From NCBI GenBank assembly GCA_034331105.1, contig JAXQGB010000015.1:313126-377125 (forward strand): a stretch of DNA of 64,000 bases, given 5' to 3'. Under the pieces are notes generated by a model. It did no database searches. It was not told where the DNA came from and was given only the letters and a program-made list of their open reading frames with translations. The first letter of the stretch is position 1; every line of letters starts with the position of its first letter. This DNA is from Caenicola sp034331105. GTDB taxonomy: Bacteria > Synergistota > Synergistia > Synergistales > Synergistaceae. This document shows, piece by piece, positions 24,236 through 32,567 of the stretch. Both the position numbers and the translations under genes were made by a program.

Positions 24236-24264
24236 TTTATACATCTACTTAGAGTAATTGTCAA
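24236..24264 (-). promoter_or_regulatory. Promoter of the thr operon
   Basis: On the minus strand perfect TTGACA (24264-24259), exact 17-bp spacer, TATAAA (24241-24236). Predicted transcript start is about 24229, just upstream of the T-box. Confidence 0.9.
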
Positions 24265-24306
24265 GCAGTTCTGATAAGTGATAATGAGTAAAATTATACA
24301 CCAAGT

Positions 24307-24335
24307 TTGACTATCGCTTCAGTAAGGAATAAAAT
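24307..24335 (+). promoter_or_regulatory. Promoter of the radical SAM gene
   Basis: TTGACT (24307-24312), exact 17-bp spacer, TAAAAT (24330-24335). It is divergent from the thr operon promoter, with 42 bp between the two -35 boxes. Confidence 0.8.
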
Positions 24336-24424
24336 TTACATGAATGATAGTGTCGAAGTCCTTATTCGGTTGGAGTCTGCCTTGCCTATTTACTGTCGGG
24401 TGCAGATGCAAAGGAGTGAGCGCT

Positions 24425-25789
24425 ATGACATTTAACATGAAGGAACATGTTGAAAGCCTGGAAGCCAATGTTGTACTTTCATATCTGGAGGGGGATCCGG
24501 AAAGAAATATCCCCAAAGTTGTAAAATGGGTGAAAAAGTTTGACAGAAAAAGGATCTATTCTGCCGCATATCAGGGACTTGAAAAAATTGCCTCTGACCC
24601 GCAAAGCATATGGTTCCAATTTATCAAAAGCCTCTATTCAGACATCGACCCCGAAGTGAGAAAAAGGATCTTCAGAAATTTTTTACTGCACTCAGCTATC
24701 CTGGGATTCAGCAAACGCGCAAAAAACGAGAAAAAATATAACTGCAACGTGCCGTGGGCTATACTTGTGGATCCTACAAGCGCGTGCAACCTGCACTGTA
24801 AAGGCTGTTGGGCTGCAGATTACGGCTGCTCAATGAACCTTGAGACCGATATACTTGACAATATCATCCGACAGGGCAAAGAACTCGGAACATACACATA
24901 CCTTTTCAGCGGAGGAGAACCACTGATAAGGAAGGACGACATCATCAGCATCTGCAGAAAACATGATGACTGCCTTTTCCTCGCCTTCACAAATGCAACA
25001 CTGATCGATCCTCCTTTTGCAGATAAAATGCTTGAGGTGAAAAATTTTGTTCCGGCATTGAGCATTGAGGGATTCGAAGATGAAACCGATTTCAGGAGGG
25101 GCAAGGGCACCTACCATACCGTTGTAAGTGCCATGAAGCTTCTTAAGGAGAAAAAACTTCTTTTCGGGATCTCGTGCTGCTATACAAGCAAAAACATCGG
25201 CTCAGTAGGAAACGAAGAATTTTTCGACTACATGGTCGAGATGGGGGCAAAGTTTGCCTGGTTCTTCACGTACATCCCAATAGGAGAGAATGCATTGACC
25301 GAACTGATGGTTTCGGCAGAACAGCGAGAGTACATGTACAGGCAGATCCGAAAGTTCAGAAAGACAAAACCAATATTCACCATGGATTTCTGGAACGACG
25401 GTGAATATGTTAAGGGCTGCATAGCAGGCGGCAGAAGATATCTGCACATAAACGCCAACGGCGACATTGAGCCCTGTGCCTTTATTCACTACGCTGACTC
25501 AAACATAAAGGATAAAAGCCTCCTGGAGGCTTACCGATCACCGCTCTTCATGCAGTACAGACAAAATCAGCCCTTTAACGAAAACCATCTGCGCCCTTGC
25601 CCTCTCCTGGACAATCCTGACTCACTGAACTCAATGGTTGAAGCAACCGGGGCTACATCAACATACATCGTTAAACCTGAGAAGGTAAGAGAACTTACTT
25701 CAAAGTGCAGGCAGCGATCGGTCCTTTGGGCTGATACAGCTGAGAAGCTCTGGTCCGAAAAAAGTAAGCACAGTGCTCTGTCTGACTGA
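24425..25789 (+). CDS. Radical SAM protein with SPASM-like C-terminus, substrate unknown
   Basis: A 454-residue protein. An N-terminal region of about 115 residues precedes the radical SAM core, whose cluster motif is CNLHCKGCW (C-x3-C-x2-C) near residue 121, followed by FSGGEPL for SAM binding. The C-terminal part has KGCIAGG, NGDIEPCAF and RPCPLL cysteines, resembling a SPASM or twitch auxiliary cluster region. The family (COG0535-like, with CKGCWAADYG) is widespread in anaerobes without a fixed role. No peptide precursor gene is next to it, so a RiPP maturase role is unsupported. ATG 24425 with GGAG eight bases upstream is preferred over a longer in-frame start. It is monocistronic. Confidence 0.88.
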   Translation: MTFNMKEHVESLEANVVLSYLEGDPERNIPKVVKWVKKFDRKRIYSAAYQGLEKIASDPQSIWFQFIKSLYSDIDPEVRKRIFRNFLLHSAILGFSKRAKNEKKYNCNVPWAILVDPTSACNLHCKGCWAADYGCSMNLETDILDNIIRQGKELGTYTYLFSGGEPLIRKDDIISICRKHDDCLFLAFTNATLIDPPFADKMLEVKNFVPALSIEGFEDETDFRRGKGTYHTVVSAMKLLKEKKLLFGISCCYTSKNIGSVGNEEFFDYMVEMGAKFAWFFTYIPIGENALTELMVSAEQREYMYRQIRKFRKTKPIFTMDFWNDGEYVKGCIAGGRRYLHINANGDIEPCAFIHYADSNIKDKSLLEAYRSPLFMQYRQNQPFNENHLRPCPLLDNPDSLNSMVEATGATSTYIVKPEKVRELTSKCRQRSVLWADTAEKLWSEKSKHSALSD

Positions 25790-25965
25790 ATGATGATCGT
25801 GGCAGGACCGGTATCGGATCACTTTTCGAGATCGATCTTTTTTCTTTCAAAATGTGTATTTTTTAATCTGTTCACTGCTATCAACGTTTTTTCTGACAAA
25901 AACATACTTCTTTTTTAATATTTTTATAAAAAACACTTAATAATGTTTTTTACGTACAATAATAA

Positions 25966-25994
25966 TTGATATTTATAACTCTTTCTGCTAAAAT
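25966..25994 (+). promoter_or_regulatory. greA promoter
   Basis: TTGATA (25966-25971), exact 17-bp spacer, TAAAAT (25989-25994), 44 bp before the greA start. The 175 bp between the radical SAM stop and this promoter are AT-rich, and I see no other feature in them. Confidence 0.85.
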
Positions 25995-26037
25995 GCTCTG
26001 CGCACAGGAGTATTTCGACTAGGTGGTGTTTGGTCAC

Positions 26038-26532
26038 ATGGCAGCAACAAAGGCATACGATGACAAAGTTATTATGACACGCGAAGGATACGACAAACTC
26101 AAAGCAGAGCTCATAGCACTGCGCGGAGACGGAAGAGCCGAGATAGCCGCCAAACTTGAAGAGGCCAGAGGATTCGGCGACCTCAGTGAAAACGCTGAAT
26201 ACCACGCAGCCAAGGAAGAACAGGAAAAACTTGAAAACAGGGTCCTCTGGCTTGACTACCAGCTGGGCAAAGCCAAGATAGTTGACGCAGAGGATGTTGA
26301 CACAAGCTCAGTAAGCCTTGGGACAACAGTAACTCTTAAAGACCTGGATCTCAAAAAAACTCTTGTCTATACCCTCGTAGGAACTGAAGAAGCAGATATA
26401 AAAGAAAACAGGATCTCGGCCGCCAGTCCGGTCGGAATGGCGATAACGGGCAAAAAGATCAATGACGAAGTCATGGTCCGAACCCCACGCGGTATAAGAC
26501 ATATAAAAATAATGAAAATCAGGCTTAAATAA
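26038..26532 (+). CDS. greA: Transcription elongation factor GreA
   Basis: A 164-residue protein, close to the usual 158. The N-terminal antiparallel coiled coil (about residues 10-80) ends with the acidic tip GFGDLSENAEYHAAKEEQ, whose Asp and Glu activate the RNA-cleavage site of backtracked RNA polymerase. The C-terminal FKBP-like domain contains SPVGMAITGKKINDEV. ATG 26038 is chosen for length. An in-frame GTG at 26023 is nearer an AGGAG but would add five residues. It is monocistronic, between its own promoter and terminator. Confidence 0.96.
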   Translation: MAATKAYDDKVIMTREGYDKLKAELIALRGDGRAEIAAKLEEARGFGDLSENAEYHAAKEEQEKLENRVLWLDYQLGKAKIVDAEDVDTSSVSLGTTVTLKDLDLKKTLVYTLVGTEEADIKENRISAASPVGMAITGKKINDEVMVRTPRGIRHIKIMKIRLK

Positions 26533-26548
26533 AGCCTGATTTTTTTAT
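26518..26548 (+). terminator. greA terminator overlapping the stop codon
   Basis: A perfect 9-bp stem ATCAGGCTT/AAGCCTGAT with loop AAATA, then seven T residues. The greA TAA stop lies at 26530-26532, in the loop and first base of the right arm. Confidence 0.92.
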
Positions 26549-26568
26549 GTTTATATTTAGGTCACAAG

Positions 26569-26603
26569 CATTAAATGTTTAGTGTTCAGCTGAACATTTA
26601 ATG
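26569..26603. repeat. 11-bp inverted repeat between greA and ddl
   Basis: CATTAAATGTT (26569-26579) and AACATTTAATG (26593-26603) flank a segment that itself contains the 14-bp palindrome TGTTCAGCTGAACA. No T-run follows on the minus strand, so it may be a weak ddl terminator or a protein-binding site. Confidence 0.55.
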
Positions 26604-26613
26604 TATCTTCTTC

Positions 26614-27564
26614 TTAGAACCTTCTCTCAACGCTGAAAGAAACTTTTATCACGCTTTCAAGAAAATCTCCGAACTCCAGACCATAGGCTCGTGCTGATTT
26701 TGGAACAAGGCTGGTGGCTGTCATTCCGGGAGCGGTATTGACCTCCAGCAAATATGGTTCTCCTGCGTCAGTGACCCTGAAGTCTACCCTGCTGTAAGAC
26801 CTGCACCCCAGGCTTTTATGAGCAAGGACGGCCAGATCCCCTATCTTCCGGGATGTTTCTTCTGAAAAATCCGCGGGACAAATATATTCTGTACATCCGC
26901 TTGTGTATTTATTTTTATAGTCATAAAAACCAACGTGAGGCCGGATATCTATTGCAGGAAGTGCTATGACTTCACCACTATCCTTTTCCCATACCGGTAC
27001 TGTTATCTCCCTGCCGGGTATGTATTGTTCAACAAGGGCCTTCTCTTCGTTCTTGTAAGCTTTCCAGCAGTTTTCTATGCCCGCTCTAAGTTCTTCTGCT
27101 GTTTTTGCCAGAGTGACGCCAACAGTGCTTCCTCCGCTGTTGGGCTTTACGATCAATACCCCATACCTTTCCAGCATCTCTTCCTCACGAATGCCCGCCG
27201 CATCTCCCTTACGGATTATACTTCCTTCAGGCATCGAGAGACCCTCGATAGAGAAGAGCAGCTTTGCCACTGTCTTGTCCATTGCGAACATGCATGCCTC
27301 CGGACCTGACCCGGTGTAGGGAATGCCAAAAGCATCAAGGCATGTCTGGAAGCGTCCGTCTTCTCCCCAGTCTCCGTGAAGCGCAATAAACACACCATCT
27401 GCATTGAAAGTATGCCATTTCTCAACAAATTCCTTGGGTGAGAGAATATCTTCCAACACAACTGTGTGGCCTTTCAGTGACAGTGCCTCATAAACTGCTC
27501 TGCCTGAGTTCAGCGATACTTCACGTTCAGGGCTTGTCCCTCCGTGTGCGACAACTATCTTCAT
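26614..27564 (-). CDS. ddl: D-alanine--D-alanine ligase
   Basis: A 316-residue ATP-grasp enzyme making the D-Ala-D-Ala end of peptidoglycan precursors. It shows HGGTSPEREVSLNSG at the N-terminus, ALHGDWGEDG, the ATP-grasp loop KPNSGGSTVGV, and the C-terminal metal site LEVNTAPGMTATSLVPKSA. ATG 27564 is used. The in-frame ATGs at 27582 and 27570 would add six or two residues and are closer to the AAGGA. It is the last gene of the long minus-strand envelope run, 78 bp after lptD. Confidence 0.95.
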   Translation of the reverse strand: MKIVVAHGGTSPEREVSLNSGRAVYEALSLKGHTVVLEDILSPKEFVEKWHTFNADGVFIALHGDWGEDGRFQTCLDAFGIPYTGSGPEACMFAMDKTVAKLLFSIEGLSMPEGSIIRKGDAAGIREEEMLERYGVLIVKPNSGGSTVGVTLAKTAEELRAGIENCWKAYKNEEKALVEQYIPGREITVPVWEKDSGEVIALPAIDIRPHVGFYDYKNKYTSGCTEYICPADFSEETSRKIGDLAVLAHKSLGCRSYSRVDFRVTDAGEPYLLEVNTAPGMTATSLVPKSARAYGLEFGDFLESVIKVSFSVERRF

Positions 27565-27642
27565 CTCCATCATATCCTTCATAAAAACAACGTAATAGTC
27601 ACGTAATTTATAAATAAACTTTTGACTGCCTGATCCCTTAAA

Positions 27643-29334
27643 TCAGAAGCTCTTTTTGGTAGCCTCAGAATTAGTCTCTGATTGTATGCCTATTTTTTGA
27701 TCAGGATAGGCGTTTATATAGAAAAACAACCCGGCTTTTATTTCGTCACCGGCCTTGTTGTCACTTACCCACATCTGCCATGTCGTACAGTGTTTGTTGT
27801 AATTCACAGAATAACGCATTGAGGCAATTTCCTGCGAGATGTTGTCATAAGCGGCAGTAACAGAGAAAGTCCATTTTTCCCAGGAGGCCCCGAAGGGCAG
27901 CGGGAAAGATACAGTCTGGTAAAAGTTTTCGTTGTCAGCATACCTGTCCCATGCAAGTGGGGACCTTCCGTCGGCCCACCTCCTGAAATATCTAGAGCTG
28001 AAATTGAATGAACCTATACTCCATCTGACGCCTATCCATCCGTCGATAAGGTCCTGGGTCTGGTCTCCGCCTTCGTATGTGTGGTAGACATATCTTGCAC
28101 CGTAGAAAGGTTTGAAGAAAAAGTCCCCGACATCAGGCGAACCTGTCATCTCAGTACCGAGGACTATCCTTTCCCTCCATGGCATGACAGTCTTAAGGTT
28201 ATCCTGATAGCGTCCGTAAATACCAAAGAATCTTATCTTACCCCAGTTTGAATCTTCTCCGTACCAGGGCGAATATATGCCAAATTCCGGGTCGGTCCAA
28301 ACATTGTAGCGCTGTTCCTGTCCCGGTCTCATTTCAGTTTCTATCAATTCTCTCTGGGCCTGGTATAATATTGCCCTCCATCCATTTGGCGCATTATACT
28401 CTAGCCCCCACTTTGGGCGCCACATTATCTCATCGGAATCGGAGTCATAAAGACGGTCGGACTCAAAAAATACCGAAAGCCCCTGAAGTATTTCCCTTCT
28501 AAAACGGAGTCTTGCCTCCCACATATCGTTTGACCAGTAAATCGCGTTGACATGTAGTTCTCCGACGGTCCCCAGTTCCACGTACCCTTTTAGCCCGCCG
28601 CCCATGCCTTTGTTGGAATCATAAGAAAAGTACGGCAGAAGGCTTTGTTCTCTCGGTCCCAGTCTTGCCACGTAATCAAAGGGGTAAGTGAATATGCACT
28701 TCTCTCCGATATAGACCCTGGGGCGTCTTATTATCATTTTTTTGTTTGGTATAATTACTACTTTTTTGGACTTAAGCCTGTAGTGGGGCTTTTCAAAATC
28801 ACAGGTAGTCGTGGTCACGTCCAGCCATTCTGTTATCTGCTCATCTTCCTCGTCCGTTTTGTTCTTTTTAGGACGTGACCTGATGACACCGAACTTTACA
28901 GCGTCATCCATAGGCATTACTTTGACATTCCCGCCCTGCACGTACATCGCATCCATCTTGCCTGACGCATCAGTCAGGACGCCCCTTCTTGTTTCAAGGC
29001 TGTAAGTCAGGTGATCTCCTGTCAGTTCATCCTGTCCCGAAAAGAGTGTCACCTTTCCCCTTTGATCAGAAAAAGCCTCAAGAACCTGATTGTTGCTGTT
29101 GTATTCAACATGTGGCGCAAACATTCTCATGGTTTTATTTCGCACCTTAACGTTTCCGTCTGCTGTGGCTATCCCTGTGTTCTCCTGATAGACCACGCTG
29201 TCAGCATCAATGTGGACCTCATCAGGAGCTTCTTCGGCAGAAAGAGGTGTGAGAAGAAATGCACATGTAAATATAAGGCCAAGGACAATGACCTTTATTG
29301 GTCCGGGCAGAAATATTTTTTTCATTCTTTCCAA
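27643..29334 (-). CDS. lptD: LPS-assembly protein LptD (OstA/Imp family)
   Basis: About 563 residues. After a signal sequence (VIVLGLIFTCAFLLTPLSA) comes an OstA/LptA-like periplasmic jellyroll domain (VHIDADSVVYQ, ATADGNVKVRN, DHLTYSLETRRGVL), then a long stretch of beta-barrel strands. LptD inserts lipopolysaccharide into the outer leaflet. It is shorter than E. coli LptD (about 780). The mature protein has only three visible Cys, so the two-disulfide arrangement of E. coli is not conserved. TTG 29334 with GGGGGAG seven bases upstream is chosen. The gene overlaps lptC by 13 nt. It is strong evidence for a diderm envelope with LPS. Confidence 0.87.
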   Translation of the reverse strand: MERMKKIFLPGPIKVIVLGLIFTCAFLLTPLSAEEAPDEVHIDADSVVYQENTGIATADGNVKVRNKTMRMFAPHVEYNSNNQVLEAFSDQRGKVTLFSGQDELTGDHLTYSLETRRGVLTDASGKMDAMYVQGGNVKVMPMDDAVKFGVIRSRPKKNKTDEEDEQITEWLDVTTTTCDFEKPHYRLKSKKVVIIPNKKMIIRRPRVYIGEKCIFTYPFDYVARLGPREQSLLPYFSYDSNKGMGGGLKGYVELGTVGELHVNAIYWSNDMWEARLRFRREILQGLSVFFESDRLYDSDSDEIMWRPKWGLEYNAPNGWRAILYQAQRELIETEMRPGQEQRYNVWTDPEFGIYSPWYGEDSNWGKIRFFGIYGRYQDNLKTVMPWRERIVLGTEMTGSPDVGDFFFKPFYGARYVYHTYEGGDQTQDLIDGWIGVRWSIGSFNFSSRYFRRWADGRSPLAWDRYADNENFYQTVSFPLPFGASWEKWTFSVTAAYDNISQEIASMRYSVNYNKHCTTWQMWVSDNKAGDEIKAGLFFYINAYPDQKIGIQSETNSEATKKSF

Positions 29335-29867
29335 GTTACTACTCCCCCGCCTGTTATTACGCATTCTCCGTTTTTAGTATTGTAGGTACCCTCTTCACCC
29401 TCAACTGTGATCTTTCCGTCCGTCAGCATCACGCCTTTAAAAAAGCTCCACAGTTCTTTGGCCGCTTCAAATTCGACGCGGCCGGCCTTAAGGTTGTAAA
29501 CATTATCTTTTTCTGTCATGACAGCGTCTGCGCTTGTCATTTCAATATCGTTGTTGGCTCTAGTGAATACACCTTTATCGGCGTTGATCCTGGTGACCTT
29601 GTCACCGCTTTCAGTGATCGTTATGTCAAGCGACTCTCCGTAAAAGAGCCCATCCCTGTGCTCTACCCTCGGAGAGATCAGTTTCCACTGCGCTCCGTTG
29701 ATCTCCCTGTCTATCTCGATATTTTCAACAATAATATCCGGAAGGGGAATGTCGCCTACCCTGTTGGCAAGGTTAAGGTCTCGCCATAAAAAGACCACAA
29801 TCACAGCGATAAAAACCAACGCTGCGATCGTGTAAGCCTTTTTACGGGATATCTTTATTACTGACAA
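29322..29867 (-). CDS. lptC: LPS export ABC transporter periplasmic protein LptC
   Basis: A 181-residue protein with one N-terminal transmembrane helix (about residues 11-28, YTIAALVFIAVIVVFLW) and a periplasmic beta-jellyroll typical of LptC/YrbK: IIVENIEIDREINGAQW, INADKGVFTRANNDIEM and a C-terminal EGTYNTKNGECVITGGG. In the Lpt bridge LptC links the inner-membrane LptBFG transporter to LptA and LptD. LptA, LptB, LptF and LptG are not in this window. The start is TTG 29867 with a weak ribosome-binding site. It lies 25 bp after the unknown secreted protein and is translationally coupled to lptD. Confidence 0.88.
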   Translation of the reverse strand: MSVIKISRKKAYTIAALVFIAVIVVFLWRDLNLANRVGDIPLPDIIVENIEIDREINGAQWKLISPRVEHRDGLFYGESLDITITESGDKVTRINADKGVFTRANNDIEMTSADAVMTEKDNVYNLKAGRVEFEAAKELWSFFKGVMLTDGKITVEGEEGTYNTKNGECVITGGGVVTWKE

Positions 29868-29892
29868 ATCAATGTCATTCCAATCAAAAATA

Positions 29893-30906
29893 TTACGGGT
29901 TTATCTGTGATCCTGTTCCCTGAGGAGATGTCACATCCCCGGAAACAGCCATAGATGATATCTGGCTTGGTATCATATATCCGTGGACAGTCGCGGCAGA
30001 TGTTGTCTCAACATAGAACAAAGTGCCCTCTTTCAGGTGGTTGTCCGAACCCCTAACGAGGAAACCACCGGCAAGACCAAGGGGGCCGAGAAGTACTGCA
30101 CCCGCAAAACTTGCGCCTACTGCTCCGACAGTCGCAGCATCTGCTTCCATAGCCTTTTTCGCAGCCTCTCCCATTGCCACAGTAACTGAGTTGGGACCTA
30201 TGACTTCAAGCGCGTCGAAGGCCATTTCAATTTCAGAAGGCCGTCCGAAACTCCGCGGAGGCTTGACCTTGGTTATATGGGCAAAGATCCTGCTGCCTCT
30301 GGGAGCTACAAGATTTTTGTTTATCACTATCTCTTCGACCAGTTTCAATACTACTTTGTCATCGACCTTTACATTCTTCACCGTAAGCGTCTGAGAAAGT
30401 GATGACTTTACGACAGTTGTGGCAGGTATCTCTACCGGGGTCGCGAGGACTCCCTCAGGAAGAAGCTTGGTTATAAGCCTCTCTGTTCTTGAAGCCAGGG
30501 CGCCGCCCTGGACCGTTCCCTCAACTACTGTTTCCAGAGTGTCTATCCTTCGTGCCAGTGACCATTCCGGATGTATTTGCTGAGACACAGCCCATTCTGC
30601 AACAGAGAGCTTGAAAAGAAGCGATGGCTGGGTCGTTGTCCCCTTCTCAAGGAAATCCAGCATCGCAGTCTGGCGTTCAGTCAGACTTCCGGGGAGTTCT
30701 CTCCCGAAGACGTCTTTTTCAGCTGTGTTAAGTCTGGAAAGAAGTCCTCCACCCTGAGGAGAACCATATACTATCGTCTCTATCCTCTCGAGTGTTTGAA
30801 AGGCAGGACCTCCGTCAGCAGACACATCAGAAGCAGATGAGGCTGCAACCGATGCAAAAACTGTTAGAATTGCTGCCGTCAGCATAAACATATTTTTTAA
30901 CTTCAT
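29893..30906 (-). CDS. Secreted protein of unknown function with a duplicated N-terminal repeat and glycine-zipper-like segment
   Basis: A 337-residue protein that I cannot assign to a family. A Sec signal peptide (MFMLTAAILTVFASVAASSA) is followed by two copies of an approximately 35-residue unit: LERIETIVYGSPQGGGLLSR near residue 40 and IDTLETVVEGTVQGGALASR near residue 120. Both are followed by a leucine-rich stretch. The middle contains a beta-rich region (VAPRGSRIFAHITKV). Near residue 270 a Gly/Ala-rich helix (GASFAGAVLLGPLGLAGG) could insert in a membrane. It lies 15 bp after pyrG and 25 bp before lptC, so a role in the outer membrane or LPS export is an inference from position only. 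Confidence 0.8.
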   Translation of the reverse strand: MKLKNMFMLTAAILTVFASVAASSASDVSADGGPAFQTLERIETIVYGSPQGGGLLSRLNTAEKDVFGRELPGSLTERQTAMLDFLEKGTTTQPSLLFKLSVAEWAVSQQIHPEWSLARRIDTLETVVEGTVQGGALASRTERLITKLLPEGVLATPVEIPATTVVKSSLSQTLTVKNVKVDDKVVLKLVEEIVINKNLVAPRGSRIFAHITKVKPPRSFGRPSEIEMAFDALEVIGPNSVTVAMGEAAKKAMEADAATVGAVGASFAGAVLLGPLGLAGGFLVRGSDNHLKEGTLFYVETTSAATVHGYMIPSQISSMAVSGDVTSPQGTGSQINP

Positions 30907-30921
30907 TATCGTTTCCTCCCT

Positions 30922-32529
30922 TCAATTTTTCACTTTAGAATTTATTACCGCTGCCGCAATGAAATCCAGGAATAATGGATGAGGCTTTACGGGCCGTGAT
31001 AAAAACTCCGGATGGAACTGAACTCCGAGCATCCATGGATGACATGTGTTTTCCATAATTTCTACCTGTCCGCCTGAGGGACATATCCCGGCTACTATCA
31101 TTCCGGCTTTTTCAAATAGTTCTATGTATTGATTGTTGAATTCGAAGCGATGCCTGTGCCGTTCGCTTATTATCTCTGAACCATAAATTGAATAAGACTT
31201 CGTATCCTTCTTTAGTTCACACGGGTACGCTCCCAGCCTTGATGTTCCTCCGATGTCAGCTATGTTTTTTTGCCCCTCCATGTAGTGGATAACAGGGTGG
31301 GGTGTCATTTCGTTCATCTCAAGACTGTTTGCTCCTGAAAGCCCGAGGACGTTTCTGGCAAATTCTATAACAGCAACCTGCATCCCAAGGCAAAGGCCAA
31401 AGTACGGAACTTTGTTCTCCCTTGCATATTTCGCAGCCGCTATTTTCCCCTCTACCCCCCTCTGACCAAATCCTCCCGGTACGAGGATAGCATCCGCATT
31501 GCAGAGGATATCTTCAGGGGACCCCTTTTCAAGATCTTCCGCTTCGACCGGCATGACCTGCACCTTGACGCCATTCGCTATTCCTGCATGTGCAAGGGCT
31601 TCGTTCACGCTTAGATAGGCATCCTTGATCTCTGTGTATTTGCCGACAAGCGCGACCGTGACCTCACCTTTCAGGTTGTCATATTTATCCAGGAATGAAT
31701 TCCAGTCTTCCATGTCAGGCTTAACATCTGAGCTCAAGCCTAATTTCCTCAATGCGATCGTGTCAAATTCCTGTTTGTGAAGTATGGAAGGTATACGATA
31801 GATAGAATCTGCATCAATGGCTTCAAATACACAGTCCGGCATTACACTGCAGAAAAGTCCGATCTTCTCTCTGAGATCTCTTCCAACAGGGTACTGTGAA
31901 CGGCATACGATAAGATCAGGCTGTATTCCTATGCGTCTCAGTTCGTTGACGCTGTGTTGTGTAGGTTTTGTCTTTAATTCACCGGATGCCGCTATGTACG
32001 GGACAAGCGTTACATGGCAATAGAGTATATTTTCTCTTCCTATCCTGCCTGCAAGCTGTCTGATCGCTTCAAGGAAGGGAAGTCCTTCTATGTCTCCCAC
32101 TGTTCCGCCAATTTCAGCTATTACAACATCTTTGTCTTCGCCTACTCTCAGGATCCTGTCCTGTATCTCATTTGTTATGTGGGGGATCACCTGGACCGTT
32201 GCCCCATTGTATCCGCCGCTTCTTTCCCTCTGTATTACAGCGGAATAGACCTTACCGGTGGTGCAGCTGTTTTCTCCGGTAATAGCCTCATCGATAAAAC
32301 GCTCATAGTGACCAAGGTCAAGGTCTGTCTCCGCTCCGTCCCAGGTAACAAAAACTTCGCCGTGTTGGAACGGGCTCATTGCGCCGGCATCTACATTTAT
32401 ATATGGATCCATCTTTATGATACTGACCCTGTAACCCCGTCTCTTAAGCAAAACACCAAGAGATGCGGCGGTTATTCCTTTACCTAATGAAGAAACGACT
32501 CCGCCGGTAACAAAAATATACTTTGTCAT
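30922..32529 (-). CDS. pyrG: CTP synthase
   Basis: A 535-residue enzyme that aminates UTP to CTP with glutamine. The N-terminal synthetase begins MTKYIFVTGGVVSSLGKGIT (P-loop). The class I glutamine amidotransferase domain has PGGFGQRG, the catalytic Cys in PYFGLCLGMQ and the C-terminal His/Glu in QFHPEF. All catalytic residues are present. Spacing of 38 bp upstream and 15 bp downstream puts it inside the long rho-to-ddl run. CTP also feeds CMP-Kdo and CDP-lipid synthesis for the envelope, which suits its neighbours. Confidence 0.98.
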   Translation of the reverse strand: MTKYIFVTGGVVSSLGKGITAASLGVLLKRRGYRVSIIKMDPYINVDAGAMSPFQHGEVFVTWDGAETDLDLGHYERFIDEAITGENSCTTGKVYSAVIQRERSGGYNGATVQVIPHITNEIQDRILRVGEDKDVVIAEIGGTVGDIEGLPFLEAIRQLAGRIGRENILYCHVTLVPYIAASGELKTKPTQHSVNELRRIGIQPDLIVCRSQYPVGRDLREKIGLFCSVMPDCVFEAIDADSIYRIPSILHKQEFDTIALRKLGLSSDVKPDMEDWNSFLDKYDNLKGEVTVALVGKYTEIKDAYLSVNEALAHAGIANGVKVQVMPVEAEDLEKGSPEDILCNADAILVPGGFGQRGVEGKIAAAKYARENKVPYFGLCLGMQVAVIEFARNVLGLSGANSLEMNEMTPHPVIHYMEGQKNIADIGGTSRLGAYPCELKKDTKSYSIYGSEIISERHRHRFEFNNQYIELFEKAGMIVAGICPSGGQVEIMENTCHPWMLGVQFHPEFLSRPVKPHPLFLDFIAAAVINSKVKN

Positions 32530-32567
32530 TTATAACGCCCCTTTAATGTCGCAGTTTAGCAATAAAA

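Noticed and set aside
24344..24424. Longer start for the radical SAM protein
   Set aside because: It begins just 9 bp after the -10 box with no ribosome-binding site, and family N-termini match the ATG at 24425.
24425..25789. RiPP (peptide) maturation cluster
   Set aside because: There is no small precursor gene, transporter or protease beside the radical SAM gene.
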